From CAVUCH01 sp963739995 (GTDB taxonomy: Bacteria > Acidobacteriota > Vicinamibacteria > Vicinamibacterales > JAENWD01): a stretch of 64,000 nt of DNA. The DNA lies in the NCBI GenBank assembly GCA_963739995.1, contig CAVUCH010000004.1:124001-188000 (forward strand), written 5' to 3'. Under the pieces are notes generated by a model. It was given only the letters and a program-made list of their open reading frames with translations, searched no databases and had not been told where the DNA came from. Below, piece after piece: positions 28,130 to 35,843 of the stretch. The number at the start of each line of letters is the position of its first letter. Position 1 is the first letter of the stretch. The translations under genes and the position numbers were made by a program.

Positions 28130-28257
28130 CTTCCATCTCCATTGACCGAGGTTAGCCCACCGACGCGACCGCGCCGCGGGACCACCGGTCAGGCGACGGA
28201 GGGCCCGGGGGCTGCCGCGAGCGATGCAGCCGAATCCGCATCGCTCGCGAGCAGAGG

Positions 28258-28431
28258 TTACGACGCGCCGTTCAGAGTGGTCGTCGCGCTGCTGTACTTG
28301 TTGTTGATGGCCGTTCCGAGCAGGCCCATCGCGGTAATCGCGGCCAGTGCGATCAGCGCCAGCAGCAGCGCGTACTCGACCAGGTCCTGCCCCTCATCCT
28401 CGCGAACGAAACGAACAATCAATTCCTTCAT
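28258..28431 (-). CDS. flp: Flp-type pilin (57 aa), first gene of the Tad operon
   Basis: Starts MKELIVRFVREDEG, cleavage expected after that Gly, then QDLVEYALLLALIALAAITA with the invariant Glu+5/Tyr+6, ending NNKYSSATTTLNGAS. It is nearly the same as the next pilin. CGGAG lies about 9 bases before the ATG. As the first gene it should be the main structural subunit and the most strongly expressed; a sigma-54-like promoter candidate lies about 95 bases upstream (28526-28542). Confidence 0.88.
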   Translation of the reverse strand: MKELIVRFVREDEGQDLVEYALLLALIALAAITAMGLLGTAINNKYSSATTTLNGAS

Positions 28432-28731
28432 AGTAGTGTACTCCGTATACTCCCACCGTCATGGATATTGCGGAACGGCCCACCCGCCCGCGTCTGCTGC
28501 CTGGACTGGCAGAACATTGAGTGGCGGCAGTATCGCCGCCAAGTTCCGCCCGCAGGTCCATGCGAGCGGTGGCACAGGTGAGACTTCCCGGCTGTGCGCC
28601 CGGTCGGCGAATGTCAGCCGCCGATACTAGCTCATCCGCAAGAGGCATGCCGCCAAGCCAGGATGAACCCGCTGCCTGTAGGAGCCGAATTCCGAGGCTT
28701 TTGCGCCTGGTCGCGTCGGCACCGCATCCTC
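28432..28731. other. Upstream region of the Tad operon
   Basis: A 300-base non-coding stretch between the flp start and the DUF192 stop. It holds the sigma-54-like element described separately and an alternating GCCGGG-type GC-rich part; no ORF of protein character was seen on either strand. Confidence 0.5.
28526..28542 (-). promoter_or_regulatory. Candidate sigma-54 (-24/-12) promoter for flp/Tad operon
   Basis: On the minus strand the sequence TTGGCGGCGATACTGCC has GG and GC separated by exactly ten bases, with TTGGC and CTGC cores as in RpoN promoters. It lies about 95 bases before the first flp ATG. The window carries two sigma-54 activators (34181-35398 and 45134-46714). The middle bases deviate from consensus, so this is only a candidate. 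Confidence 0.35.
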
Positions 28732-29169
28732 CTAGTGCCCGTAGGTCCCAGTATCGGCAGAACTTAGTTCTGCCTTCACGGGACTCGTGGGGGCCAGCTC
28801 CAGGTAGTCGCCCGGGGTGACGCTGCCCATGGCGCCCGCCGCCATCTCGACCACGCCGAACGCCCTGGGCGAAACGACCACACGCCGCGCCGGAACTCCG
28901 GTCCGGACCTTCGTCACCCGACCATCGCGACGCACGAACATGACGTCGATCGCGAAGCGCATGAAAAAGGTGTGCACAGCATTGCTCGGCGCAATCACCA
29001 GCGCCGTGCCATCAGGCAGCCCATCCCGGCCCAGAAGGCCGCGCCGACGCGTCTCCGAGTCGAGCGCCGGTTCCACGAGATGCGCGACAATCGCACCTGT
29101 CGTCGCGTTCCGGAGCGAAAACGTCTGTGTCGGGTGGCTCACCAGCGGCGCCAAGAAGCCTACGCGCAT
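28732..29169 (-). CDS. DUF192 family protein
   Basis: About 145 residues. The DUF192 signature is clear: LVEPALDSETRRRGLLGRDGLPDGTALVIAPSNAVHTFFMRFAIDVMFVRRDG ... VPARRVVVSPRAFGVVEMAAGAM. DUF192 proteins are small beta-barrel-like proteins without an established activity and are often exported or encoded near Tad genes. The ATG at 29169 has GGGAG five bases upstream; a GTG at 29175 is an alternative. It stands 300 bases before the flp genes on the same strand, so it could share regulation but is probably separately transcribed. Confidence 0.85.
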   Translation of the reverse strand: MRVGFLAPLVSHPTQTFSLRNATTGAIVAHLVEPALDSETRRRGLLGRDGLPDGTALVIAPSNAVHTFFMRFAIDVMFVRRDGRVTKVRTGVPARRVVVSPRAFGVVEMAAGAMGSVTPGDYLELAPTSPVKAELSSADTGTYGH

Positions 29170-29392
29170 GCCCACTCCCGGCCGCGGTGGAGCCCGTTAT
29201 CTGTGGCTCCAGGCCGCTGCTCAAGAACTGTCATGGTACGGCGGTCCGGGCGTGCCCGTAAATGAGACGGACGTACTAGTACCGAGGGCGACGAGTACGT
29301 TCGTCCCCTTGCCGCTGTTGTGCTTCCAGGCACATCAGCCCGTATCGGCGGCTGGATAGAGATACTGCACTGAAGCAATTCTGCACAGGATT

Positions 29393-30454
29393 TCACGCCC
29401 CCTGCGCTCTCAGTTCCTTCATGGACTCGATGACCTCGAAGGAGAACCGGAACCGCTCGGCGCGTTCGCCGCGATGACGGATGCGGCGTTCGTCGGCGTT
29501 GCCCAGGAACTCGGACGCGTCCGCCAGGTACCGCAGCCGGTGCGGGTCGAACCCGATGGCCCGCGCGCACGTCGCGTCAACCGCCACAGGATCCCGTCCC
29601 ATCGCCAGAAAGCCGGTTGCGCGCGGCTTTCCCATGATGGGCCCGTCGCCCTCCATGGATACGACGGCGTCCACAATCACCAGCGCCGGGCCGGATCGTG
29701 GCCGCAAGGTCCACGATCGCGTTCGGGATGCCATGGAAGTGCAGCACGTTCTTCGGCCAGCCGTAGACGGCGCCAGGCACGACACCGAACAGGTTCTTCA
29801 TCCCGCAGGTCATACCGGCCCAGTGGTGCGTCTTCAGCTTCGGCAGTGACACGACGATGTCGGCGTCGAGCACCGAGACGGGCAGCGCGAAGTCGGGCAG
29901 GTCCATGAACCGGCTCCGCAGCGGCACCCGCCGAACATCGTCGTGGTTCAAGTCGACGAAGCGGAGCTTCAGGTCGCGGAGGTGATCGTAGAGGCCGGTT
30001 GCCGTGAGGAGGTATTCGGTGTCACGCCGGTGGCCAGGGCCTTCGCCGACGACCACCTCGCGCGCACCGGCACGCAATGCCGCTTCTGCCGCGGCGGCCA
30101 CCACGGAAGGGTGCGTATTGATGATGGTGCCGCGCTGGTACTCCACCATGTTGGGCTTGAGCAGGACGCGCTTGCCCGCCATCGACAGGCCCAACTCTCG
30201 CACGCCGCGGCCGATCGCGTCGGACAGATCCAAGTCGTAGCTGGCAGCGGCCAACAGCAGGACGTCGGAGGTGGCGGGCAGCGGGGCGAAGTCGGCGGCG
30301 TTCCAGGGACGGCGGCGGCGGCACGCTGCGCCGGCGGCTGCGATTGCGTCGCGGCGGTGGCGAGGAAATCACGGCGCGTCAGGGAACTGGCGGGGCTGAA
30401 GCCCTGCCCCACATGCTCGGCGGAGACAGTGCGATCAGATGCGGAACGCGGCAT
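29393..30454 (-). CDS. Tat-exported DUF362 protein, split by two frameshifts
   Basis: Reconstructed gene of about 350 residues. Translation from 30454 gives a twin-arginine signal (SLTRRDFLATAA) after an unusual GQGFSPAS stretch that is encoded by a palindromic repeat. At about 30315 the frame moves, continuing WNAADFAPLPATSDVLLLAAASYDLDL, and on through KRVLLKPNMVEYQRG, INTHPSVVAAA, VSLPKLKTHHWAGMTCGMKN. At about 29688 a further one-base shift leads to PALVIVDAVVSMEGDGPIMG, DPVAVDATCARAIGFDP. These are DUF362 motifs (KPN, KTH, GDGP). Function of DUF362 is unproven; many are cofactor- or ferredoxin-linked. It overlaps the end of the cyclase-fold gene. Confidence 0.72.
30391..30412. repeat. 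REP-like palindrome inside the DUF362 gene
   Basis: GGGGCTGAAGCCCTGCCCC forms a short hairpin (GGGGCT / AGCCC with a bulge) of the same design as the GGGACT-GA-AGTCCC element at 30569. Here it encodes the residues GQGFSPAS before the twin-arginine motif, so a mobile repeat appears to have extended a signal peptide n-region. Confidence 0.55.
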
Positions 30455-31343
30455 GGTTTTCTTCCGCGCCGGCTTCGGCGTACACGGCAAGGGCAATCGC
30501 GGGGATGTTGCCGAGGTACCCCGTGGTCTCCCAGGTTTCGGCCAGGGCGGCATCGATTTCTGAAAGACGCCGGGACTGAAGTCCCGGCTCCACTTGCCCG
30601 ACGTGGCCGAACACTGCCAGGGCGATGCGTGACAAGGACAGCGACAGGCCGGATCGTTCGTCCAGGGAGTGGGCCGCCAGGTACGCCAGCGACTTCTTCA
30701 CGGCGTCCTGATCGCGTCGACCCTGCAGCGCCAGCAAGGCAATCGCGGTCGTCGGGACATACGGAGGCAGTTCCTTCCCAAGCACGTTGGAGTTGCCGTA
30801 GTTCCAGCCGCCGCTTCTGCAGACGCGATCCAGCAGCAGGCGTTCGCCTTCGGTCACGCGGGCGGCGACCGAAGGGTTCCCGTGAGCGTGCATCCATTTG
30901 CTGAGCGCCAGCACGCACCAGGAGGTGGGCTCCACCCAGCTGAAGGTGTTCGGCACCCATGGCCAGCCCTGTAGCGCGTTGTCCTGGCGGTTCGTGCTCG
31001 AAGGTGGAAGCTTCACGCCCTTCACCCCGACCAACGTCGTTGCGAGGCGGGCGGCGAACGCCGGAGTGCCCAGCGCCGCGTGCTGTGCGGCGAGCAATGC
31101 GACGGCGTTGTCGCTCGCGTTGACCGCGCGCGACTGCGGGTCGACGAGCAAGCCCTCCTCGCTGGGCCAACGGGTAATCACCGAGGGATCGGGACGCGTG
31201 CCCGCCGCTGCCGTGGCGAGCAGCGCAAGGCAGGTGGGCTCGAGCCTGCTCGTGCGCCCGCGCGCGTACCCCCAGCCGCCGTCTGCGTTGCGGGCAACCG
31301 TGAGCGCGTCCAGTTGCGCCCGCGCGGTGCTCGTGAGCGCCAC
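30435..31343 (-). CDS. Prenyltransferase/squalene-cyclase-fold protein
   Basis: 302 residues of alpha-alpha barrel character with repeated GGW motifs: NADGGWGYARGRTSRLEPTCLALLA, WPWVPNTFSWVEPTSWCVLALSKW, CRSGGWNYGNSNVLGKELPPYVPTTAIALLAL. This resembles the prenyltransferase and squalene oxidase repeat family, but it is only half the length of a real cyclase and lacks the DxDD catalytic motif, so an enzymatic role is doubtful. Residues about 251-259 (VEPGLQSRR) are encoded by a REP-like palindrome. It starts just after the TonB-like gene stop and overlaps the DUF362 gene. Confidence 0.75.
   Translation of the reverse strand: MALTSTARAQLDALTVARNADGGWGYARGRTSRLEPTCLALLATAAAGTRPDPSVITRWPSEEGLLVDPQSRAVNASDNAVALLAAQHAALGTPAFAARLATTLVGVKGVKLPPSSTNRQDNALQGWPWVPNTFSWVEPTSWCVLALSKWMHAHGNPSVAARVTEGERLLLDRVCRSGGWNYGNSNVLGKELPPYVPTTAIALLALQGRRDQDAVKKSLAYLAAHSLDERSGLSLSLSRIALAVFGHVGQVEPGLQSRRLSEIDAALAETWETTGYLGNIPAIALAVYAEAGAEENHAAFRI
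30569..30588. repeat. REP-like palindrome inside the cyclase-fold gene
   Basis: GCCGGGACTGAAGTCCCGGC is a perfect 9-base inverted repeat with a 2-base centre. It is read in frame on the minus strand as part of VEPGLQSRR. Related elements occur between genes at 43481-43541. Confidence 0.7.
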
Positions 31344-31344
31344 G

Positions 31345-32601
31345 TCAGACGGCCAGCCGGATGCGCAGGCGATACCGCACCGGCCGGCCGTCCTTCATCG
31401 CGGGCCGGAACGTCCACGCCTTGATGTGCGAGAGCATCATCCGCTCGTGAAAGTGGGCAGGCGACGATGCGAGCAGCACCTGTTCCACACGCCCCTGGCG
31501 GTCGACCAGCAGATTGAAAAACGCCACGCTCTCTGGCGGCGCGTTGGCCGACGGTGGCGGCGGAATCACCGGGCGAACAATGGTGGGCGGCAGGACGCTG
31601 AGATCGCCTGACGTGTACACCGCCTCGCTGTCCATCGCAGCGGCCGACTCAGATGGCGCCTCGGGTTCGAGCGGGCGGCCGCCCAGTTCGGTGGTGATGA
31701 TCGTCACCGGGTCCGTCTCGGCATCGTCCTCGGCCGCAAGGCCGGTCGATGCGGCGCCCCCCGACGCACGCGCCCGCTGCCGCCGCCTGGCGTGCGGCGC
31801 CACGACCGGAACAGGCGGCGCTGGTGGTGGCGGTATCAGTTCAGCTGTACTGGACGATGCGCTGAACACCGACCGCACCGCATCGCCGACGCGTCCGAGC
31901 AGTGAAGTGGGCCTGGAATCGGGAGAAGCCGCGGCCGTGGCAGCTGCAGAGCCTTCCCCATCGCCGCCCTCCGCAGGGGCCGTTTGTGCGATGACATCGA
32001 CTCCCGTCGACGAAGCTCGTGCCCGCCACCACAGCACGCCTGCGCTCAGCGCAACCGCGAGCAGGGCCACTGCTACCACCAGCGGCACCAGCGCGCTCAG
32101 TCGGGGCCCGGCGGCGGAAGGGGCAACCTCGCGTGGCTGCTCGCCCTCGAGCGCCCGGGCTTTCAGCCGCCGCAGTTCCTCATCCGCTCGCGTCTGCTCC
32201 GCGGCGACCAACGCACGCGCGACGAGCGCCGCGATGTCGTCGCGACGCCCCGGGCGTTCGAAGAATGCCAGCGCCTTTGCCAGCGCCTCGACCGACCGCG
32301 CCTCCGGCGGATCGGTGAGGTTCCGCTGAACGATGTCGATCAGCTCAGGGGGGGCCGTCACGTCCTCGAGCAGCAGATCCATCACGACGGCGAGGTGACG
32401 AACCGGATCGTGAGGGACGGGACTGCCAGGGAGCGCTGCGATGGTGCCGTCGGCGGAGAGCGCGATGTGCTCGATGTCAGGGAGGTGCGGTGCCGCTCCG
32501 CCCCCGACAGTCGTCGAGTGAAACAGTTCCTGGACGATTGCAACGGCCTCCTGCCACGACGGCAGGGTATTGCGTGCCCGCAAATCTGCGAGCGTGATCA
32601 T
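31345..32601 (-). CDS. TonB-C-terminal domain protein with unusual N-terminal domain
   Basis: 418 residues. Residues 1-140 form a soluble domain (MITLADLRARNTLPSWQEAVAIVQEL, IEHIALSADGTIAALPGSP, RHLAVVMDLLLED), then a membrane helix (SALVPLVVAVALLAVALSAGVLWW), a proline/alanine-rich periplasmic linker and a TonB-type C-terminal domain (FFNLLVDRQGRVEQVLLASSP, LSHIKAWTFRPAMKDGRPVRYRLRIRLAV). TonB C-domains transmit force to outer-membrane receptors, but ExbBD and a receptor are not encoded here. It is a tandem paralogue of the next gene. The N-terminal part resembles a kinase C-lobe without catalytic residues (inference). The ATG at 32601 matches the start of the paralogue. Confidence 0.8.
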   Translation of the reverse strand: MITLADLRARNTLPSWQEAVAIVQELFHSTTVGGGAAPHLPDIEHIALSADGTIAALPGSPVPHDPVRHLAVVMDLLLEDVTAPPELIDIVQRNLTDPPEARSVEALAKALAFFERPGRRDDIAALVARALVAAEQTRADEELRRLKARALEGEQPREVAPSAAGPRLSALVPLVVAVALLAVALSAGVLWWRARASSTGVDVIAQTAPAEGGDGEGSAAATAAASPDSRPTSLLGRVGDAVRSVFSASSSTAELIPPPPAPPVPVVAPHARRRQRARASGGAASTGLAAEDDAETDPVTIITTELGGRPLEPEAPSESAAAMDSEAVYTSGDLSVLPPTIVRPVIPPPPSANAPPESVAFFNLLVDRQGRVEQVLLASSPAHFHERMMLSHIKAWTFRPAMKDGRPVRYRLRIRLAV

Positions 32602-32672
32602 GCGTTTCCTCTCGGAGCAGGACAAGTATATAGGGCGGCTGGTCTATCCTTGCGTGCTCCCCCGCCGGCGTG

Positions 32673-33986
32673 TCAGATTGCCACCCGGACTTGCATTCGG
32701 TATCGCACGGGATCGCCACGCCGCGTCGCGGGCCGGAACTTCCAGCTCTTCACGTGGGCGCGCATCATGCTCTCGCGCATGCCGCGCTCACCCGCGATCA
32801 GCCGCACCTGCTCCACGTTTCCCGATGCGTCAACCACCAGCTCGTAGGTGGCGGCAGCGCCACCGGCCACTGGTGCCGGAGCCCCGCGCCCGAGCAGCAT
32901 TGGCGGCGTCACATCGGCGTCGCTGCCGGAGACCGTACCATCACTCGCCGCGCCAGCGATCGGCCCTCCTTCGACAGCGGGCAACGGCGCCCCTTGCGGA
33001 GCGGACGACCCGTCGCCTGCTCCCGCTGACGATCCGGAGGAGGTCGCGCCCGCCGCCGCGGGGGCAGGAGCGGACGACGGCGAACGGCCGACAGTGCCGG
33101 CGGATGTGCCCGCCGAACCTCCCGAGGAGCCCGTCGTCGTCGGGGCGGTTGAAGGTACTGGTGTCGAGGCGGGCGTCCGGTCGGCGGATGGACCCGACGT
33201 CGGTGAACCCGCCCCGGGGCCTTCGCCAAACACCCGCTTCGCGGCCCCCGCAACTTTCTTTTCCACCGATGTGGGGCCCTGGGGGGTATCCTGGCGTGAG
33301 ATCCAGTAGGTAAAGAACGCGACCACCACGACGACGATCACCAGGCGGACCGCCCCGTGAACATCCCACTTCGCACGGACCGGGGGTACGTCGTCAACAC
33401 CGGGAATCTCCGTGGTGGCGACGGCCGGCAGCCGCGGGCCCCGTCCCAGTTGCGGCTCACGCTTCACGATGGTCACGGTCCCGTCGCGTTCGAGGATATG
33501 CCGCTCGGGAATCTCCTTCGCTTCCAGCAGCATCCGCGCACGTTCTTCGAGGTGGCGGATCTCGTCGTCGACCAGCTTCTGCTCGCGAGCGCGCTCGGCG
33601 CGCGTGACCAGCTCCTTTATGTCCTCGTCCCGCCCGGGCCGCTCGAAGTAGCGCAGCGAGCGCGTGAACTCCTCGGCCACCGGGAACTCGGGCGGATCCT
33701 TCAGGTTCCGCTCCGCGAGATCCAGCAGCGGTCCCGGGGCCGGCACGTTTTCGAGCATCAGGCAGAGCAGAACGGCCAGGTGTCGAACCGGGTTCTCGGG
33801 TAATGAGCTTTGCGGGAGCAGCGCGATCGAGCCGTCCGGGTTCAGGCCGATGTGCGCGAAATCCGGCAGACGCGCCGCGGAACCGCGCTCGCTCACCGTG
33901 GCCAGAACCAGTTCCTGGACGATCGCCACCGCCTGCTGCCAGCTCGGCACAGCGTTGCGGGCACGAAGATCGGCCAGGGTCACCAT
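32673..33986 (-). CDS. TonB-C-terminal domain protein, tandem paralogue
   Basis: 437 residues with the same order as the downstream copy: MVTLADLRARNAVPSWQQAVAIVQEL, FAHIGLNPDGSIALLPQSS, RHLAVLLCLMLEN; a charged coiled stretch (KLVDDEIRHLEERARMLLEAKE); membrane helix LVIVVVVVAFFTYWI; a long Ser/Pro/Gly/Thr linker; and a C-terminal TYELVVDASGNVEQVRLIAG ... MMRAHVKSWKFRPATRRGDPVRYRMQVRVAI. The two paralogues share start and end but the linkers are unrelated. In this gene the linker is about 130 residues, long enough to span part of the periplasm. Likely one transcript with the downstream paralogue (71-base gap). Confidence 0.8.
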   Translation of the reverse strand: MVTLADLRARNAVPSWQQAVAIVQELVLATVSERGSAARLPDFAHIGLNPDGSIALLPQSSLPENPVRHLAVLLCLMLENVPAPGPLLDLAERNLKDPPEFPVAEEFTRSLRYFERPGRDEDIKELVTRAERAREQKLVDDEIRHLEERARMLLEAKEIPERHILERDGTVTIVKREPQLGRGPRLPAVATTEIPGVDDVPPVRAKWDVHGAVRLVIVVVVVAFFTYWISRQDTPQGPTSVEKKVAGAAKRVFGEGPGAGSPTSGPSADRTPASTPVPSTAPTTTGSSGGSAGTSAGTVGRSPSSAPAPAAAGATSSGSSAGAGDGSSAPQGAPLPAVEGGPIAGAASDGTVSGSDADVTPPMLLGRGAPAPVAGGAAATYELVVDASGNVEQVRLIAGERGMRESMMRAHVKSWKFRPATRRGDPVRYRMQVRVAI

Positions 33987-34180
33987 GATTTGTTTTTCAC
34001 TTCAGACGTGTGCCTCTCGCGGACAGACTATCGGCTGAGTCACACAATCTGGATATCGATGGGCCGGCTTTTCGCCGGTAAAAACATCATAGCGGGGGCA
34101 GGGTCTGGTGTGCGAGCCGAGCCGGTACGGCGTGGGGCAGGGCTTGGCGCCCCTGCTGACACGCGCCCGTCACAAGGGCA

Positions 34181-35398
34181 CTACCCCGCCACGGGGCTCG
34201 CAGTGTCCGTGCCGGACGGCCCATCTGGCTCGACCGCGGCGGGGGCGGCGGGCGCCGCGAGCGGTGGCAGCAACCGCGGCGATCTCAGCTGGGGCGGGCT
34301 GCCCTGGCGGAACTCGCGGAAGTCCACCGTGCAGTCGTGCGCAGCGAGGAAGTTGAGGAACCGCTTGTAGTCCTGCGTGGGCAGGCCGAAGAGCCGCAGC
34401 AGCGACCGATAGTTGCCACGCGTTGTCGAGAGTCCCTTCCGCACGAGACATTTCATGTCGTACCGGGTGATGTCGCGCGCGAGGAACAGCGGGTGGATGT
34501 GCTCCCAGAACGAGTAGCCGCCCGACACCAGAGCGGTATACAGCTCGTCGCTCACCTGACGGCGACGCTCGCGCATGGGCGCAGCCGCGTCACCCGCGGC
34601 CTGCACCGCCGGCGGCAGGTGCGAGACCTCCACGCGGCCACCGTTCGACATCCACAACGACTGCTCGACGACGTTCTGCAGCTCGCGCACGTTGCCGGGC
34701 CACCGGTAGCGTTCGAGCATCTTGAGCGCAGCCTCGCTGAACTCCCCCTCGCGCCCGGACTTCGACACCAGGAACCGCACGAGCGGACGGATGTCTTCGC
34801 GCCGCTCGCGCAGCGGCGGCACGTGTATGTGAATGACGCGCAGCCGGTACAGCAGGTCTTCGCGGAACTGGCCGTTCGTGACCATGTCGGCGAGGACGCG
34901 GTTCGTGGCGGCGATCACGCGCACGTCCACCTTCGTCTGCACGTGGTCGGCGCCCACGGACTGCACTTCCCCGTTTTCGAGGAACCGAAGCAGCAGCGCC
35001 TGCATGCGCAGGCTCATCTCTCCCACTTCGTCCAGGAACAGCGTGCCGCGGTGCGCCAGCTGCAGCTTGCCCGGCTTGTCGCGGTAGGCGCCCGTGAAGC
35101 TGCCCTTCACGTGGCCGAACAGCTCGGACTCGAGCAGCGTCTCGGTGAGACCCGCGCAGTTGACCGCGATGAACGGGCGCGCGGCCCGTGCGGACTGCAT
35201 GTGGATCTCGCGCGCGACGAGATCCTTGCCCACGCCGCTCTCGCCGGTGACGAGCACTTTCGTGTCGCGCGCCGCCACACGCTCCACGAGCGCCAGGATG
35301 TCTGCCATCTGTTGGCTCGCGCTCACGATGACGGGCGCGACGGGGGCGGGTGCGTCGACGCGACTGACGGGAACAGGTCCCAACACCGGGCTACTCAC
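34181..35398 (-). CDS. Sigma-54-dependent transcriptional activator (AAA+), non-classical C-terminus
   Basis: About 405 residues. A short N-terminus without receiver or GAF domain is followed by the central domain: Walker A VTGESGVGKDLVAREIH, the sigma-54-contact loop GSFTGAYRDKPG (GAFTGA variant with Ser), Walker B GTLFLDEVGEMS, and RYRWPGNVRELQNVVEQ. The end (SGGYSFWEHIHPLFLARDITRYDMKCLVRKGLSTTRGNYRSLLRLFGLPTQDYKRFLNFL) holds a Fis-like helix-turn-helix variant, preceded by an extra helical segment. I chose GTG 35398 because GGAGG lies 8 bases upstream; the frame is open further. Target unknown; the Tad operon with its sigma-54-like promoter is a candidate. Confidence 0.85.
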   Translation of the reverse strand: MSSPVLGPVPVSRVDAPAPVAPVIVSASQQMADILALVERVAARDTKVLVTGESGVGKDLVAREIHMQSARAARPFIAVNCAGLTETLLESELFGHVKGSFTGAYRDKPGKLQLAHRGTLFLDEVGEMSLRMQALLLRFLENGEVQSVGADHVQTKVDVRVIAATNRVLADMVTNGQFREDLLYRLRVIHIHVPPLRERREDIRPLVRFLVSKSGREGEFSEAALKMLERYRWPGNVRELQNVVEQSLWMSNGGRVEVSHLPPAVQAAGDAAAPMRERRRQVSDELYTALVSGGYSFWEHIHPLFLARDITRYDMKCLVRKGLSTTRGNYRSLLRLFGLPTQDYKRFLNFLAAHDCTVDFREFRQGSPPQLRSPRLLPPLAAPAAPAAVEPDGPSGTDTASPVAG

Positions 35399-35776
35399 GA
35401 GATGGCCTCCGCGTTCTTGCTGGCATTCACTGGCGCGCGACCGCTGAATGTCACACGCTGATTGCCGAAGAGCTGGCAACGAGAGTGCCGGAACGGCGAG
35501 AACCCCGGGCGCGACGCACCGCGACCGGGAACCGGGGAATTTCCAATGATCGGGGCCGGCTGGGCAGGCCACCGAACTGCGCGCCCGGTCAGACCTCTTG
35601 CGCGCTGCGAAAGGAAGTTACGAGTTCGTAATCGTGCCTGACGGTTTTGACCTCGTCGTTTCACCGCTGACCGGCGTGCCTGCTTTGCCCACGCGCGTGC
35701 CCCATTGACCCTGACCGGTATCCTGCTGTCCCCGGGTAGACTTCACAATGGGCCGCCGGTACTGGTGCCCGGTCGA
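35399..35776. other. Divergent gene spacer, no gene recognised
   Basis: Between the activator and the dehydratase gene there are about 445 bases without a credible ORF. Near the dehydratase end lies an inverted repeat at 35777-35793; the rest shows no recognisable signal. Confidence 0.4.
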
Positions 35777-35793
35777 CAAGTACCCGGTACTTG
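35777..35793. promoter_or_regulatory. Operator-like inverted repeat upstream of the dehydratase gene
   Basis: CAAGTACCCGGTACTTG is a perfect 8-base inverted repeat around a single centre base, about 50 bases before the TTG start at 35844. Its length and symmetry are those of a dimeric regulator site. No regulator gene specific for sugar acids is adjacent, so the binding protein is unknown. Confidence 0.5.
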
Positions 35794-35843
35794 GGTAATC
35801 GGAATGTCGGCTGAGGCTCACTCGTCCTGTTGGAGGACGATAA

